In this document: positions 7,480-16,614 of the stretch, one piece after another
Position numbering within the stretch: the first letter of the stretch is position 1
Layout of the letters: the number at the start of each line of letters is the position of its first letter
Assembly (NCBI GenBank): GCA_910589395.1
Contig: CAJUTL010000011.1
Location: 1 to 64,000, forward strand
DNA from: an uncultured Oscillospiraceae bacterium
GTDB lineage: Bacteria; Bacillota_A; Clostridia; Oscillospirales; Acutalibacteraceae
Direction of reading: 5' to 3'
Length of the DNA: 64,000 nt
Program-made: the position numbers and the translations under genes
Notes under the pieces: model-generated
What the model saw: only the letters and a program-made list of their open reading frames with translations
Databases searched by the model: none
Told to the model about the DNA's origin: nothing

Positions 7480-10059
7480 ATGAAGACCGTAGATTTGTCC
7501 GGGGTCTGGAAGCTCCGGGCGGAATTTTTAGACATTGGCCCGGAACGGGTGCGGGAGGTCATGGAGCGTCCCGACGGCCCCTTCACCGTATATCACGAAA
7601 AGCTGCCCAATGCCTTTCCTTCCAAAACGGGATTTTTAACCGCTAATGTGCCCTGCGATGTGATCACGCCCCTTGTGGAAAACGGCGTTTTGGAAGAGCC
7701 TTTCTTAAAAACGAACACGAAAAACTGTCTGTGGATCAGGGATTTGTCCTGGTGGTTCCTTCGGGAATTCGAGGTATCAGAGGAGCTGCTGCAGGAGGAC
7801 ATTGTCCGCCTGTACATTGAAATGCTGGATTTCAAGGCCGATATCATCTTAAACGGCCGCCCGGCAGGCCGTCACACCAACGCCTTTTGTCCCTTTCAAG
7901 AGGACGTAAAGCGTTTTCTGCGGCCGGGAAAAAATACGCTGGTGATCCGTCTGACCTCCGGTATGGAGGAGCATTATCCCAAGGACAGTATTTCCTTCTA
8001 CTGTGCCAGTGAAAACGCCATCTGTGACCAGCGGGTGTATACCCGTAAGCCTCAGTTTACCTATGGCTGGGATTGGTGCCAGCCGGTGCCTACCTGCGGG
8101 ATCGGCCGGGCCATTCGCCTGGAGGCCTTTTCCGGCGCCCGGGTAGCGTTTTCCCGTGTGGATACCCTGTCCGCCACGGAAGACAGGGCCTGTGTGAAAT
8201 TCGTATTTGAGCTGGAAAAAAGCAATATGTGCGCGTCTTCCGATACCCAGCTGGAATATGAGCTTTTGGACGGAAACGAAACGGTTTTCCGGGGGAAGCG
8301 ACAGCTTTTGCTTACGGGGGGCTTGAATTTTGCGGAGGAAACCGTTACCCTGGAAAAGCCCCGTCTTTGGTGGCCCAACGGTTACGGCGATCCCCATCTT
8401 TATACGCTGCGGGCCCGGTGCGTTACCGGCGGTACAGTCAACGAGGCTCCGGAAAAGCAGGTGGGGCTCCGCACGGTGGAAATCGATCATTCGCCCCTGC
8501 CGGACGGCACGCGGAATTTCTTTTTCAAAATAAACGGCGTGCGGGTCTTTTGTAAGGGCGGCAACTGGGTGCCTACCGATTCGGTGTACCTCCGTACGCC
8601 GGAAGACTCTTACCGCACACTGGTAGAGGAGGCTGCCGAGGCAGGCTTTACCATGCTGCGCATGTGGGGCGGCGGTACCTATGAGCCCGATTGCTTCTAT
8701 GAGTTCTGCTCGGAAAAGGGCATTTTGCTCATGCACGATTTCATGTATGCCTGCGGTTTTTATCCCGACCTGGATCCCGCTTTTCTCTATGAAGCGCAGC
8801 GGGAGGCGGAATTCCAGACAAAGCGGCTGGCCCATTATCCCTGTATGGCGGTGTGGACAGGAAATAACGAGATCGCGGAATCCTATACCGACTGGTTTCC
8901 GCCGCCCGTTGCCCCGGATCGCTTTTATGGGGAAAGGATCTTCAATTATATCCAGCCTGAAGCAGTGCACCGCAACAGCCCGCTGATCCCCTATATGCCT
9001 TCCTCGCCTTATTTTGGAGATCCCAGGGCCAATCAGGTGGACGACGGCGACGTTCACGCCTGGACTTACCTGGGCCGGGATCCCAACACAAAATTCAAGT
9101 TCCAGTACGAGCTGGAGGCCTTTGACCGTATGCCTGCCCGCTTTTCCAGTGAATACGGCTTTTTCGGCGCGCAGATGGAAAGCACCGTGCGCCGGTATCA
9201 CGATGGGGAAGAGCCGGTGCGCGGCGGAGAGATCTGGAAGCATCATGGGGAATTTGACCGGAAGCGCGAGCCCATTGACGGCGCCATCGACCGGCATTTA
9301 ACAGAGTTTTCCCAGCTTGACACAGCCGGATATCTGCTGTACAGCGGCATTATGCAGGGCTGCCTGTATGCCGAAATGGCGGAAGCCATGCGGCAGAAGC
9401 CCTATGGCGCGGGAGACCTGATCTGGATGTATAACGACTGCTGGCCTGAAACCGGCTGGACGGTCATCGATTATTACCTGACCCGGAAGGTCTCCTTCTA
9501 TTTCCTGAAACGGGCCTTTGCTCCCCGTAAGCTGATCGTGCGGGCGGCGGAGGGCGGCGCATTGGTCACGGTCATCAACGAAACGCCGGAGGCTGTTTCC
9601 CTGGAGCTTTCCTATGGCTATCAGAGCTTTGACGGCGCGGTTTCCCGCAAGCTGAAAAAAACGCTGAAGGCTCCGGCCCATTCCTGGCAGCAGCTCACCC
9701 TTGAAATGGAGGACGATCTGAAGCAGGGCTTTTTCTTTGCTTCCGCCGTAGAGCAGGGCTTTGAAACCGCCGACAGCCTGCGGGCCTATTATCGGGAATA
9801 CAGCTTCCCCAAGCCGGAGCTCAGGCTTGAGAGGGTGGAACAGTCCGGAGAAGATCTGCTGGTCACCGTTTCCTCCGGCTGCTATACGCCGGTGGCTTAT
9901 TTGAAAACATCTGACGACCGGGTGCGGTACAGCGACAACTATTTTAAGCTTTATCCCGGCGAGAAAAAGACGGTTCGCGTGAAAAACTGTACGGAAGCTC
10001 CCACGCTGCATGCAGCGGAGATGCAGCCGAAGCAGAAAGGTAAGGAGGATCTTGTATGA
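7480..10059 (+). CDS. beta-mannosidase, GH2 family
   Basis: This 859-residue enzyme removes terminal beta-mannose units from oligosaccharides. It has the GH2 arrangement: an N-terminal jelly-roll (to about 190), an immunoglobulin-like domain (to about 300), a TIM barrel, and C-terminal beta domains. The predicted acid/base Glu lies in TGNNEI (about residue 464) and the nucleophile Glu in SEYGFFG (about 558). The segment GWDWCQPVPTCGI is typical of beta-mannosidases rather than beta-galactosidases. There is no signal peptide, so it is cytoplasmic and acts on imported sugars. The ATG at 7480 is preferred because AAGGAG ends 9 nt before it; the ATG at 7462 overlaps that site. It overlaps the GH3 gene by 4 nt. 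Confidence 0.9.
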   Translation: MKTVDLSGVWKLRAEFLDIGPERVREVMERPDGPFTVYHEKLPNAFPSKTGFLTANVPCDVITPLVENGVLEEPFLKTNTKNCLWIRDLSWWFLREFEVSEELLQEDIVRLYIEMLDFKADIILNGRPAGRHTNAFCPFQEDVKRFLRPGKNTLVIRLTSGMEEHYPKDSISFYCASENAICDQRVYTRKPQFTYGWDWCQPVPTCGIGRAIRLEAFSGARVAFSRVDTLSATEDRACVKFVFELEKSNMCASSDTQLEYELLDGNETVFRGKRQLLLTGGLNFAEETVTLEKPRLWWPNGYGDPHLYTLRARCVTGGTVNEAPEKQVGLRTVEIDHSPLPDGTRNFFFKINGVRVFCKGGNWVPTDSVYLRTPEDSYRTLVEEAAEAGFTMLRMWGGGTYEPDCFYEFCSEKGILLMHDFMYACGFYPDLDPAFLYEAQREAEFQTKRLAHYPCMAVWTGNNEIAESYTDWFPPPVAPDRFYGERIFNYIQPEAVHRNSPLIPYMPSSPYFGDPRANQVDDGDVHAWTYLGRDPNTKFKFQYELEAFDRMPARFSSEYGFFGAQMESTVRRYHDGEEPVRGGEIWKHHGEFDRKREPIDGAIDRHLTEFSQLDTAGYLLYSGIMQGCLYAEMAEAMRQKPYGAGDLIWMYNDCWPETGWTVIDYYLTRKVSFYFLKRAFAPRKLIVRAAEGGALVTVINETPEAVSLELSYGYQSFDGAVSRKLKKTLKAPAHSWQQLTLEMEDDLKQGFFFASAVEQGFETADSLRAYYREYSFPKPELRLERVEQSGEDLLVTVSSGCYTPVAYLKTSDDRVRYSDNYFKLYPGEKKTVRVKNCTEAPTLHAAEMQPKQKGKEDLV

Positions 10060-12923
10060 GTAACAGCTATCCTTTTCAAAACCCGGCGCGCTCTCCCCGG
10101 GAGCGTGCGGAGGATCTGGTATCCCGCTTGACCCGGGAGGAAAAGATCGGCATGGTCACCTCCCATCTGGACGCCGTTCCCCGCCTGGGGATCCCGGCCA
10201 CCCATATCGGCGTGGAGATCGCCCGAGGGCTGGTGCAGCGGGATCAGCGCCGGGAAACCACCATTCTGCCCCAGCCCTGGGGCATGGCCGCCATGTTTGA
10301 CCCGGAGCTGATGGAAAAGCTGGGCGATATGGCGGGGGCCGAGGTGCGGATCAGCAATCAGATGGACCCGCCCAGCTCGCTTTCCCTGTTTGGTCCCACG
10401 GTGGACATGGAGCGCGACCCCCGCTGGGGGCGCAACGAAGAGGCCTATGGGGAAGATCCCTGCCTGACAGGCCATATGACCGCAGCCTATACCAGGGGCC
10501 TGGCGGGCAGCGACCCCCGCTATCTCAAATGCGCGCCGCTTCTGAAGCATTTCTATGCCAATAACTACGAGGACGAGCGTCAGACCACCAACGCCAATAT
10601 TTCTCCCCGGCTGAAGCGGGAGTATTATCTGAAGGCCTTTGAACCCGCCATTCGCCAGGGCGGGGCGGTAGGCCTGATGACGGCCTACAATCTGATCAAC
10701 GGCGTAGAGGGCGTCAACAATCCCGACGTTTCCGAGATCTGCAAAAAAGAATGGGGCATGACCTTCGCCGTTAGCGACGGGGGAGACTTCGGCCAGAATG
10801 TGGCGGCCCATCGCAGCTATGAAGATCACGCCGCTTCCATCGCCTCTATCCTGGGAACAGGCGCCGATACCATGCTGGACAGCCGAGATATGGTGGATCC
10901 CGCTGTGGAAGAGGCCCTGGAGCGGGGCCTGCTAAAGGAGGAAAGCCTGGATAAGGCCATAGCCGATTTGTTTACCCTGCGCTTTATGCTGGGAGATTTT
11001 GATCCGGAGGAAAATCCGTATACCGGAATGGATCAAAGCAGGCTGGCCTGCTCCGATCATAAAAAGCTGGCGGTACAGGCGGCGGAGGAATCCATGATCC
11101 TTCTGGAAAACAAGGGCCTGCTGCCTCTTACGGACGATGGCAAATGCACCGTGGCTGTCGTAGGCCCCCTCGCCAATGAGAATTACACCTGCTGGTACTG
11201 CGGCTACGCGGAGCACCAAACCCCGGTGGTAGAGGGCTTCCGGCAGAGATTGGGCGAAGGCCGCGTGCTGTTTGACGAGGGCCTTGACCGCATTGTGCTG
11301 AAATCTGAAAAGACCGGAAAATATGTGCGCCTGGGCGAAAATGGAGAGCTGATCGCCGACGCCGCCAACGCCGGCTCCGCCGAAGTGTTTGAGCGCAATG
11401 ACTGGGATTACGGTTCCTGGACGCTGCGTTCCTTCCGAACGGGAAAATATGTTACAGAGGGCGGCGGCTTTGCCGCCATGCAGGTTTCCGGAGGCGAGCC
11501 TGATAAAATGGCATTTGACCCCGCCATGACTTGCACGGCGGAGCAGGCCTTCGGCTGGTTTGTCATGGAGCATGTAAAGGCCCGTGAGGAAAACGGCAGC
11601 TGGTTCCTTTCCACCTGGCAGGATCGAAGTATCGCCGTGAAGGAGAACGGCTCTGTAATAGCCGCGGTGTTGTCCGGCGACGATCCCGCCGCGCGCTTCC
11701 AGCTCGAAGTGGTTTCCTGCGGCGCGGAGCGTGTCAGAAAGCTTTCGGAGCAGGCGGATCACGTGATCGTCTGCGGCGGTAACCATCCGCTGATCAATGC
11801 CAGAGAAGAATATGACCGCCCTGATATCGATCTTCCCCGTTCCCAGGGCAGGCTGCTTTCCGCGGCTTGGGAGGGAAACAGAAGCACGGTGCTTTATTTG
11901 ATCACCGGATATCCCTTCTCCATTACGGAAGAGCGGGAGCAGGCGGGGGCCGTGCTGTGCTCTACCCATTTGGGGCCGTCTCTCGGGCATGTGGCGGCCA
12001 AAACCGTCTTCGGTGAAAATAACCCGGCAGGGCGCACCCCTTCCACCTGGTATCGCTCTGTCAGAGATCTGCCGGCCATTGACGATTACGATATTGCGAA
12101 AAACAAGGTCACTTACCTCTACTTTGAGGGCGAGCCCCTGTATCCCTTCGGCTACGGCCTGAGTTATACCCGTTTTGCCTATTCCGATTTTCAGGTGTCC
12201 GCCAGGAGCTTTGGCCCTGAAGATACGGTCACCGCCACAGTCACCGTAAAAAATGAAGGAGATTATGACGGCGATGAGGTAGTGCAGCTTTACGCCGTGC
12301 CGCCGCAGTCACGTGCCTATCCCAGGCCGCGCAGTATGCTGCGGGCGTTCCGGCGGGTTTCCCTGAAGAAGGGGGAAAGCAAAACGGTTTCCCTTTCCTT
12401 CCCGGTGGAGGAGCTTTCCTTCTGGTGTACGGAGGAAAACAGCTTTGTCGTGGCAAAGGGAGACTACGCGCTGTGTGTGGGCGCCTCCAGCGGAGACCTT
12501 CGCTGCCGTGAAACGGTTTTTGTAGACGGCAAAGAAGCCGATACCAGAGACGGCGGCCGCTGGATCAGCGCGATCGATACCCAGAACTACCGCCGCGCGC
12601 AGTTCCTTACCGATAAGAGAGACGGAAAAGAATATCTGGAAGCGGCGGATTTCCGCAGCTATGCCGTGTACACAGGCTTGGATATTTCCGGCTGCAACGC
12701 CTTTGAAGCGGAGCTTTCCTCACCCGCCGGCGATGTGGAGCTGATTTTGGCGGATAACGCCACCGGGAAGATCCTGGGCCGCTGCGGCGGCCGGGGAACC
12801 GGCGGCCTGACCCGGTTTGCGGCCTTCTCTTGCGATATCGCTCCCCAAAGCGAGATCCTTGATCTGCGGATCTGCTTTACCAAGCAGACCTCCCTGAAGA
12901 AATTCCATTTCTATCAGAAATAG
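10056..12923 (+). CDS. GH3 beta-glycosidase with inserted beta-trefoil-like domain and C-terminal CBM-like domain
   Basis: This 955-residue GH3 enzyme probably hydrolyses terminal beta-glucose or beta-xylose. GH3 motifs include GPTVDMERDPRWGRNEEAYG, KHFYANNYEDER and SDGG, whose Asp (about 241) is the expected nucleophile. Between the two GH3 domains, residues about 408-565 form repeats such as VLKSEKTGKYVRL and LRSFRTGKYVTE, which resemble a fascin/ricin-type beta-trefoil. A fibronectin-III-like domain follows at about 700-800. The last 130 residues resemble a CBM6-type sandwich. No signal peptide is seen, so action is cytoplasmic despite the binding domains. The ATGA overlap with the mannosidase indicates translational coupling. 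Confidence 0.9.
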   Translation: MSNSYPFQNPARSPRERAEDLVSRLTREEKIGMVTSHLDAVPRLGIPATHIGVEIARGLVQRDQRRETTILPQPWGMAAMFDPELMEKLGDMAGAEVRISNQMDPPSSLSLFGPTVDMERDPRWGRNEEAYGEDPCLTGHMTAAYTRGLAGSDPRYLKCAPLLKHFYANNYEDERQTTNANISPRLKREYYLKAFEPAIRQGGAVGLMTAYNLINGVEGVNNPDVSEICKKEWGMTFAVSDGGDFGQNVAAHRSYEDHAASIASILGTGADTMLDSRDMVDPAVEEALERGLLKEESLDKAIADLFTLRFMLGDFDPEENPYTGMDQSRLACSDHKKLAVQAAEESMILLENKGLLPLTDDGKCTVAVVGPLANENYTCWYCGYAEHQTPVVEGFRQRLGEGRVLFDEGLDRIVLKSEKTGKYVRLGENGELIADAANAGSAEVFERNDWDYGSWTLRSFRTGKYVTEGGGFAAMQVSGGEPDKMAFDPAMTCTAEQAFGWFVMEHVKAREENGSWFLSTWQDRSIAVKENGSVIAAVLSGDDPAARFQLEVVSCGAERVRKLSEQADHVIVCGGNHPLINAREEYDRPDIDLPRSQGRLLSAAWEGNRSTVLYLITGYPFSITEEREQAGAVLCSTHLGPSLGHVAAKTVFGENNPAGRTPSTWYRSVRDLPAIDDYDIAKNKVTYLYFEGEPLYPFGYGLSYTRFAYSDFQVSARSFGPEDTVTATVTVKNEGDYDGDEVVQLYAVPPQSRAYPRPRSMLRAFRRVSLKKGESKTVSLSFPVEELSFWCTEENSFVVAKGDYALCVGASSGDLRCRETVFVDGKEADTRDGGRWISAIDTQNYRRAQFLTDKRDGKEYLEAADFRSYAVYTGLDISGCNAFEAELSSPAGDVELILADNATGKILGRCGGRGTGGLTRFAAFSCDIAPQSEILDLRICFTKQTSLKKFHFYQK

Positions 12924-12940
12924 TATTGCTATAAAAAAAG

Positions 12941-12992
12941 AAGCGGCTGCTGCAAAACGTCAAATTTTGCAGCAGCTGCTTTGCTTTTTGGA
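12941..12992. terminator. bidirectional terminator after the glycosidase operon
   Basis: GCGGCTGCTGCAAAA pairs with TTTTGCAGCAGCTGC and is followed by TTTGCTTTTTG. The minus strand also ends in a seven-T run. A near-copy of this hairpin stands at 21397-21445. Confidence 0.85.
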
Positions 12993-13350
12993 TACTGAAT
13001 GCCAGATGCTGGATCCTAGACAGCGGTAGCGCTGCTGTGCAGCGCATGATAAAGAAAAGGACAGGATAGAATGGGAAATTATAGTTTAGCGAACTAGTTG
13101 TTAATCGTAAGATGTTAGTTGTTACTCCAAAACAAATTCTCTCCTCTGTCATTCTGAGCCGCAGGCGAAGAATCTAGTCCTTCATACTTTTGAAAAAAGA
13201 CCAAAGTATGACAATTTGGAGATCTTTTCCCTTTCTAACAACTAACTACTCGCGACTAACAACTTATATACTAAATTCCAGTTTGTCAGGTGTTGGCTAC
13301 AGGAGACTTTTTTCTTTCTGATTGCTAACTGCTCATTTCTTCATTTAACA
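12993..13350. repeat. composite repeat island 2
   Basis: The module order runs opposite to the island at 21057-21445. After the hairpin comes a TACTGAATGCCAGATGCTGG segment, then a small GCGCTGCTGTGCAGCGC hairpin. A reversed separator (AAATTATAGTTTA) follows, then TAGTTGTTAATCGTAAG-type direct repeats, a short MITE-like copy (13147-13213) and a GATTGCTAACTGCTCATT end. No gene is seen. Confidence 0.6.
13147..13213. repeat. MITE-like hairpin repeat, copy 2 (short form)
   Basis: It begins TGTCATTCTGAG and ends AAAGTATGACA. It is only 67 bp long because the second GGACGAGATTCTT arm is missing. This is a deletion form of the longer copies. Confidence 0.7.
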
Positions 13351-13370
13351 GAATTCTTTTACGTGTTCTG

Positions 13371-14474
13371 TCAAATCAGGCCGCGCAGCTTTTCCGCAAT
13401 TTCTCGGGCGGCAAGCTCATGGGCCGCCTTTCCCGGGTGAGACCTGGCTCCGCGATGCTCTACCGCGTCGGTAAGCTCCCAATAAGCCGCCTTAGGATCT
13501 CCGGTTTCCTGAATGTATTCCCGCACCGCCTCTGCGATCATGGGGGAAAGCTCCCCGCCCAGCATACCATATACCCACACAAGCTGTGCGTTGGGGTTTT
13601 TCTCCCGCAAAAGGGAAAGAAAGCTCTTTACCGCTGTTTGGAAGCGCTCCCGATCCTCCGGCACAAAGCCTCCCTTTTCATCCCTGTGCTGCTGAAAGCT
13701 TTCTCCTGTCACGGGATCTGCCCAGGCGGGGGAGGAAAGGGCGCCGCAGTCGTTGGTGCCAAGGTTTACGATCACGGCGTCAGGCTGCCAGGCGGAAAAA
13801 TCGTGAGGCAGTTGAGCGCCTAAAGCCTGGTTGCGCTCCCCGGAAAGCAGACCGCAGACCTGGTTGTAAAAAGCGGGCAGGGCACAGCGGGGATTGTTGT
13901 CCCAGCTGGAAACTACGCCCCAGCCGCTTTGGGAAAGGATTCGTACCTCGGCGTTTAACAGCTCGCCCGTCAGTACCGCGTAATTGTTTTTTGCGGAAAA
14001 AAGCATGGCCACCCAATCTTCCTCAGAAACAGCGCCGATGGCCCCCTCGCCGGAGGTAATGCTGTCACCGATGAATTCCAGCTTTTTTTCTTTTTCCGGG
14101 ACCGGCAGGAACTCGCCGTCCGTTTTCAAGGCATGGATCTGCAGCAGATGCCGGGGATCCTCCGACATGGCCTGCATATCCTTGTACAGCCGAACCTGCT
14201 TCACCGCCAGGGGATTTCTGTTCCGAAACAAGCAGACCCAGCGCTTTCCCTGCTCCACCATCTGCCTGCCGACCCACGCCCCGTTTACCTCCAGGCTGAT
14301 CCAGGGCTCCTGCTGCTCAAAATCTCCCTCCAACAGCGCCCAAAGCTCACTGCCCGTGGCCCGTACCTCAAACCCCGAAGCTGTCCAAAACAGCGTCAGG
14401 GGAGAAAGGCTTCCGTTTGTTCTGCCATGTACCTTCAAATGTTTGATCTCCGCCAGTGAAAATTCCCGCAGCAT
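13371..14474 (-). CDS. CE2-like SGNH/GDSL carbohydrate acetylesterase
   Basis: This 367-residue protein has an N-terminal beta-sandwich (about 1-125) and a C-terminal SGNH hydrolase domain, the layout of carbohydrate esterase family 2. The family removes acetyl groups from sugars such as xylo- or mannosaccharides. The serine motif is FIGDSITSGEG (Ser about 138), the oxyanion block contains NLGTNDCG, and the catalytic His is in SHPG (about 346). There is no signal peptide, so it acts in the cytoplasm. It is convergent with the GH2/GH3 operon and plausibly deacetylates the same imported oligosaccharides. AGGAG lies 8 nt before the ATG. Confidence 0.88.
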   Translation of the reverse strand: MLREFSLAEIKHLKVHGRTNGSLSPLTLFWTASGFEVRATGSELWALLEGDFEQQEPWISLEVNGAWVGRQMVEQGKRWVCLFRNRNPLAVKQVRLYKDMQAMSEDPRHLLQIHALKTDGEFLPVPEKEKKLEFIGDSITSGEGAIGAVSEEDWVAMLFSAKNNYAVLTGELLNAEVRILSQSGWGVVSSWDNNPRCALPAFYNQVCGLLSGERNQALGAQLPHDFSAWQPDAVIVNLGTNDCGALSSPAWADPVTGESFQQHRDEKGGFVPEDRERFQTAVKSFLSLLREKNPNAQLVWVYGMLGGELSPMIAEAVREYIQETGDPKAAYWELTDAVEHRGARSHPGKAAHELAAREIAEKLRGLI

Positions 14475-14591
14475 GCTTCACACTCCTGATTTTTTGCGAT
14501 TTGATGTGGAAAAGGGAACTATCTTCTCTTAATTCTAATATACGCTTGATCTCATGGAAAGGCAAGGGGGAATTGGAATGGAAATAAGCGT

Positions 14592-14634
14592 AAAGACAGT
14601 CGGCTCTGCGCCTTGGCAGAGCCGACTGTCTTAA
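14592..14634. terminator. strong hairpin between the esterase and PH-domain genes
   Basis: AAGACAGTCGGCTCTGC pairs perfectly with its complement around a 5-nt loop. The flanking T-runs are short on both strands. A second, weaker hairpin (GCGTGGCTGA/TCAGCACGC) stands at 14651-14676. They lie downstream of the PH-domain gene on the minus strand. Confidence 0.6.
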
Positions 14635-14711
14635 AAGGCCGAAAGCTTTTGCGTGGCTGAAAAAATCTCAGCACGCGAAAGATCCTTGGTTCTTCCTTTC
14701 AGAGGCGGGAT

Positions 14712-15101
14712 TTACAGAATAAAAGCGGAAATATTGGCGCAAATTTTTTTGATATCCACCTGTGATTTGAAATCGAATTGCAGGCGGGCGCCGTTGCTGA
14801 ACGCCAGCACAAGCTCGCTGTCGATATCCAGCACACCGGCGGTTTCTATGCCGTAATACTGTACTTTGGAATAGGGATAGGAAAAATAAGAGATCTTTTT
14901 TCCCGTGATCCCTTGAACGTTTACCACAAATACGCGTTTGTTCGTAAAAATGACCTGATCCCTGATGGTTTGAAAAGACTGTACAACCTCCTCACCGGAC
15001 ACAAAGAACCCAAATACCTCAGGCCGAACCGAAGCGGCAGGAATTTCTTTCAAATTCATCAAGTTCGCATCGAGAAGGATCCCACTGGAAATGTTTGCCA
15101 C
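14712..15101 (-). CDS. bacterial PH-domain protein (YvbH-N / PF08000 type)
   Basis: This 129-residue protein is a single bacterial pleckstrin-homology-like domain. The pattern IRDQVIFTNKRVFVVNVQG, GITGKKISYFSYPYSKV and a VETAG-like segment match the YvbH N-terminal family. These small domains are cytoplasmic, often oligomeric, and have no established reaction. The start is taken as the GTG at 15101 because AAGAAGG lies 8 nt upstream; an ATG at 15059 would drop residues not needed for the fold. It appears to be monocistronic. Confidence 0.8.
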   Translation of the reverse strand: MANISSGILLDANLMNLKEIPAASVRPEVFGFFVSGEEVVQSFQTIRDQVIFTNKRVFVVNVQGITGKKISYFSYPYSKVQYYGIETAGVLDIDSELVLAFSNGARLQFDFKSQVDIKKICANISAFIL

Positions 15102-15372
15102 GAAAAGCACCTTCTTAAATAGTTATATCTGCTATAATAAAAAATATTTTATCATATTACTTGAAAAATGTCAACTTTTCAGGCATATGACGGAAACGAA
15201 AAGCCCGGAACCGTTTTGCGGCGGAAACTCCGCAACCCTGAGTCCTCTGAACAGCCGGGGAACAGCAGAAAAACGCCCCGGCAGTCCCGCCGCAAAACAG
15301 ATGTTTCAACGCGGGCCGTCTGCTGAAAACATGGAAAAACCCCAGCGGCACGACTTGCTGACCGCTAGGCCT

Positions 15373-15670
15373 GTGAATACGCGATAAAACAGATGCCGCC
15401 AGTTCGCGGGCAAAAAAGTTCGCGCACTCAGTAGCGCCAAGTGCGCGAATTGGGTGCAGTGTCACGCTGCTGTGAATACACGATAAAACAGATGCCGCCA
15501 GTTCGCGGGCAAAAAAGTTCGCGTACTCGGTAATGCCAAGTGCGCGAATTGGGTGCAGCGTCACGCTGCTGTGAATATACGATAAAACAGATGCCGCCAG
15601 TTCGCGGGCAAAAAAAGTTCGCGCACTCAGTAACGCCAAGTGCGCGAATTGGGTGCAGCGTCACGCTGCT
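15373..15670. repeat. three 99-bp tandem repeats, each carrying a terminator, abutting tRNA-Leu
   Basis: Three units begin at 15373, 15472 and 15571, with about 95% identity by eye; the third is 100 bp. On the minus strand, the direction of tRNA transcription, each unit carries the stem TTCGCGCACT/AGTGCGCGAA followed by CTTTTTT, a Rho-independent terminator. It also carries a small GCAGCGT/ACGCTGC stem. The array begins at the last base of tRNA-Leu. Frames that seem open through it are repeat artefacts. Confidence 0.9.
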
Positions 15671-15756
15671 GGTGCCGGTGGCCGGACTCGAACCGGCACG
15701 GTATCGCTACCGGTGGATTTTGAGTCCACTACGTCTGCCAATTCCATCACACCGGC
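15670..15756 (-). tRNA. tRNA-Leu (anticodon CAA)
   Basis: The 87-nt gene reads 5' GCCGGTG on the minus strand. It has a paired acceptor (GCCGGTG/CACCGGC), anticodon stem GTGGA/TCCAC with loop CTCAAAA (anticodon CAA), a long variable arm typical of leucine tRNA, and a T-arm GCCGG-TTCGAGT-CCGGC. The 3' CCA is encoded, ending at 15670. Termination is provided by the adjoining triple repeat. Confidence 0.97.
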
Positions 15757-15910
15757 AAGTGTATGGGGGATAGCAGTAGTTATTATATCGCAGCGCAAAG
15801 AAAAAATCAAGTTTTTTCTTTGCGGCAGTGAAAAACCTCCTTGGCCGGGAATTTTTCAGCTGGGGCGGTTTTAAATCAGCGGGGAAGAACCGTAAAACGC
15901 AGGAACAGTG

Positions 15911-16585
15911 CTACAAAAGCCTTGTGTTATTGATCACCAGTTCAAATTGCAGTCCCAGAGTCTGGGCGGCTTTGCGGCAGAGCACCATGCGGTCCAGAAA
16001 GATCTCAAAGTACTCCATCACAGGGCATATCTCTGTGGCGATCGTAATATTAAATAGACAGACCTTCTTTTCCGGGTCGATCTTCAGACTGGTATGCTCC
16101 ACGGCGTAATTGACGCGGTCGTGAATATCGGCGGTCAAAACAGCGTTTTTGCGCACTCTGGTGCGCCGCACATCGCTTTTATCTGAAAGGATCAGCGCCG
16201 CCGCCACAGGGTTGACCGGATAGGCGGTCTTTTCATCGTGGTGCCCAATGGCGGAGCAGACCAGGGCGATTTCCTCTGGCGGCATGGAAAGTTTATTCAA
16301 TAGGGTAAAGGCCATCAAGGCGCCGCTGTGGGCGTGATCCGCCCGGTTTACGGTGTTGCCGATATCGTGAAGATAGCCCGCAATTGCCGCCAGCTCACAG
16401 GTGCGCGCCGGATACTGGAGAGCGGAAAGAATGTCTCTGGCATAATTGCTGCTGCGCTTGGCATGGGCCAGGCCATGCTCTGTAAAGCCGATGGCCTCCA
16501 GGCAGTTGTTTCCCTGCTCAATGTAGCAGCGAACCTCCTGATTGGAAAAAATGTCCTCCGGGGTAATGTGCGAATATTCCGCCAT
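15911..16585 (-). CDS. HD-domain phosphohydrolase
   Basis: This 224-residue cytoplasmic protein has an HD domain. Metal ligands are visible as H in EHGLAHAKR, HD in GYLHDIG, H in RADHAHSG and H in AIGHHDEK. HD proteins hydrolyse phosphate esters such as nucleotides or signalling nucleotides; the substrate here is unknown. The ATG at 16585 follows AGGAGGGC by 6 nt. It lies 29 nt after the PepV-like dipeptidase on the same strand, so the two probably share a transcript. Confidence 0.85.
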   Translation of the reverse strand: MAEYSHITPEDIFSNQEVRCYIEQGNNCLEAIGFTEHGLAHAKRSSNYARDILSALQYPARTCELAAIAGYLHDIGNTVNRADHAHSGALMAFTLLNKLSMPPEEIALVCSAIGHHDEKTAYPVNPVAAALILSDKSDVRRTRVRKNAVLTADIHDRVNYAVEHTSLKIDPEKKVCLFNITIATEICPVMEYFEIFLDRMVLCRKAAQTLGLQFELVINNTRLL

Positions 16586-16614
16586 GGAACTGCCCTCCTG
16601 TTTCTTTATTGAGA

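Noticed and set aside
15157..15664. Two minus-strand frames with repeated FFARELAASVLS or similar units
   Set aside because: They arise from the 99-bp non-coding tandem repeats downstream of tRNA-Leu, have no ribosome-binding site, and run through terminators.
15373..15670. CRISPR-like array
   Set aside because: The repeats are 99 bp, directly adjoining and without unique spacers; no cas genes are present.
15660..15757. Prophage or island integration at tRNA-Leu
   Set aside because: No integrase, no second copy of the tRNA 3' end and no phage genes are visible on either side.
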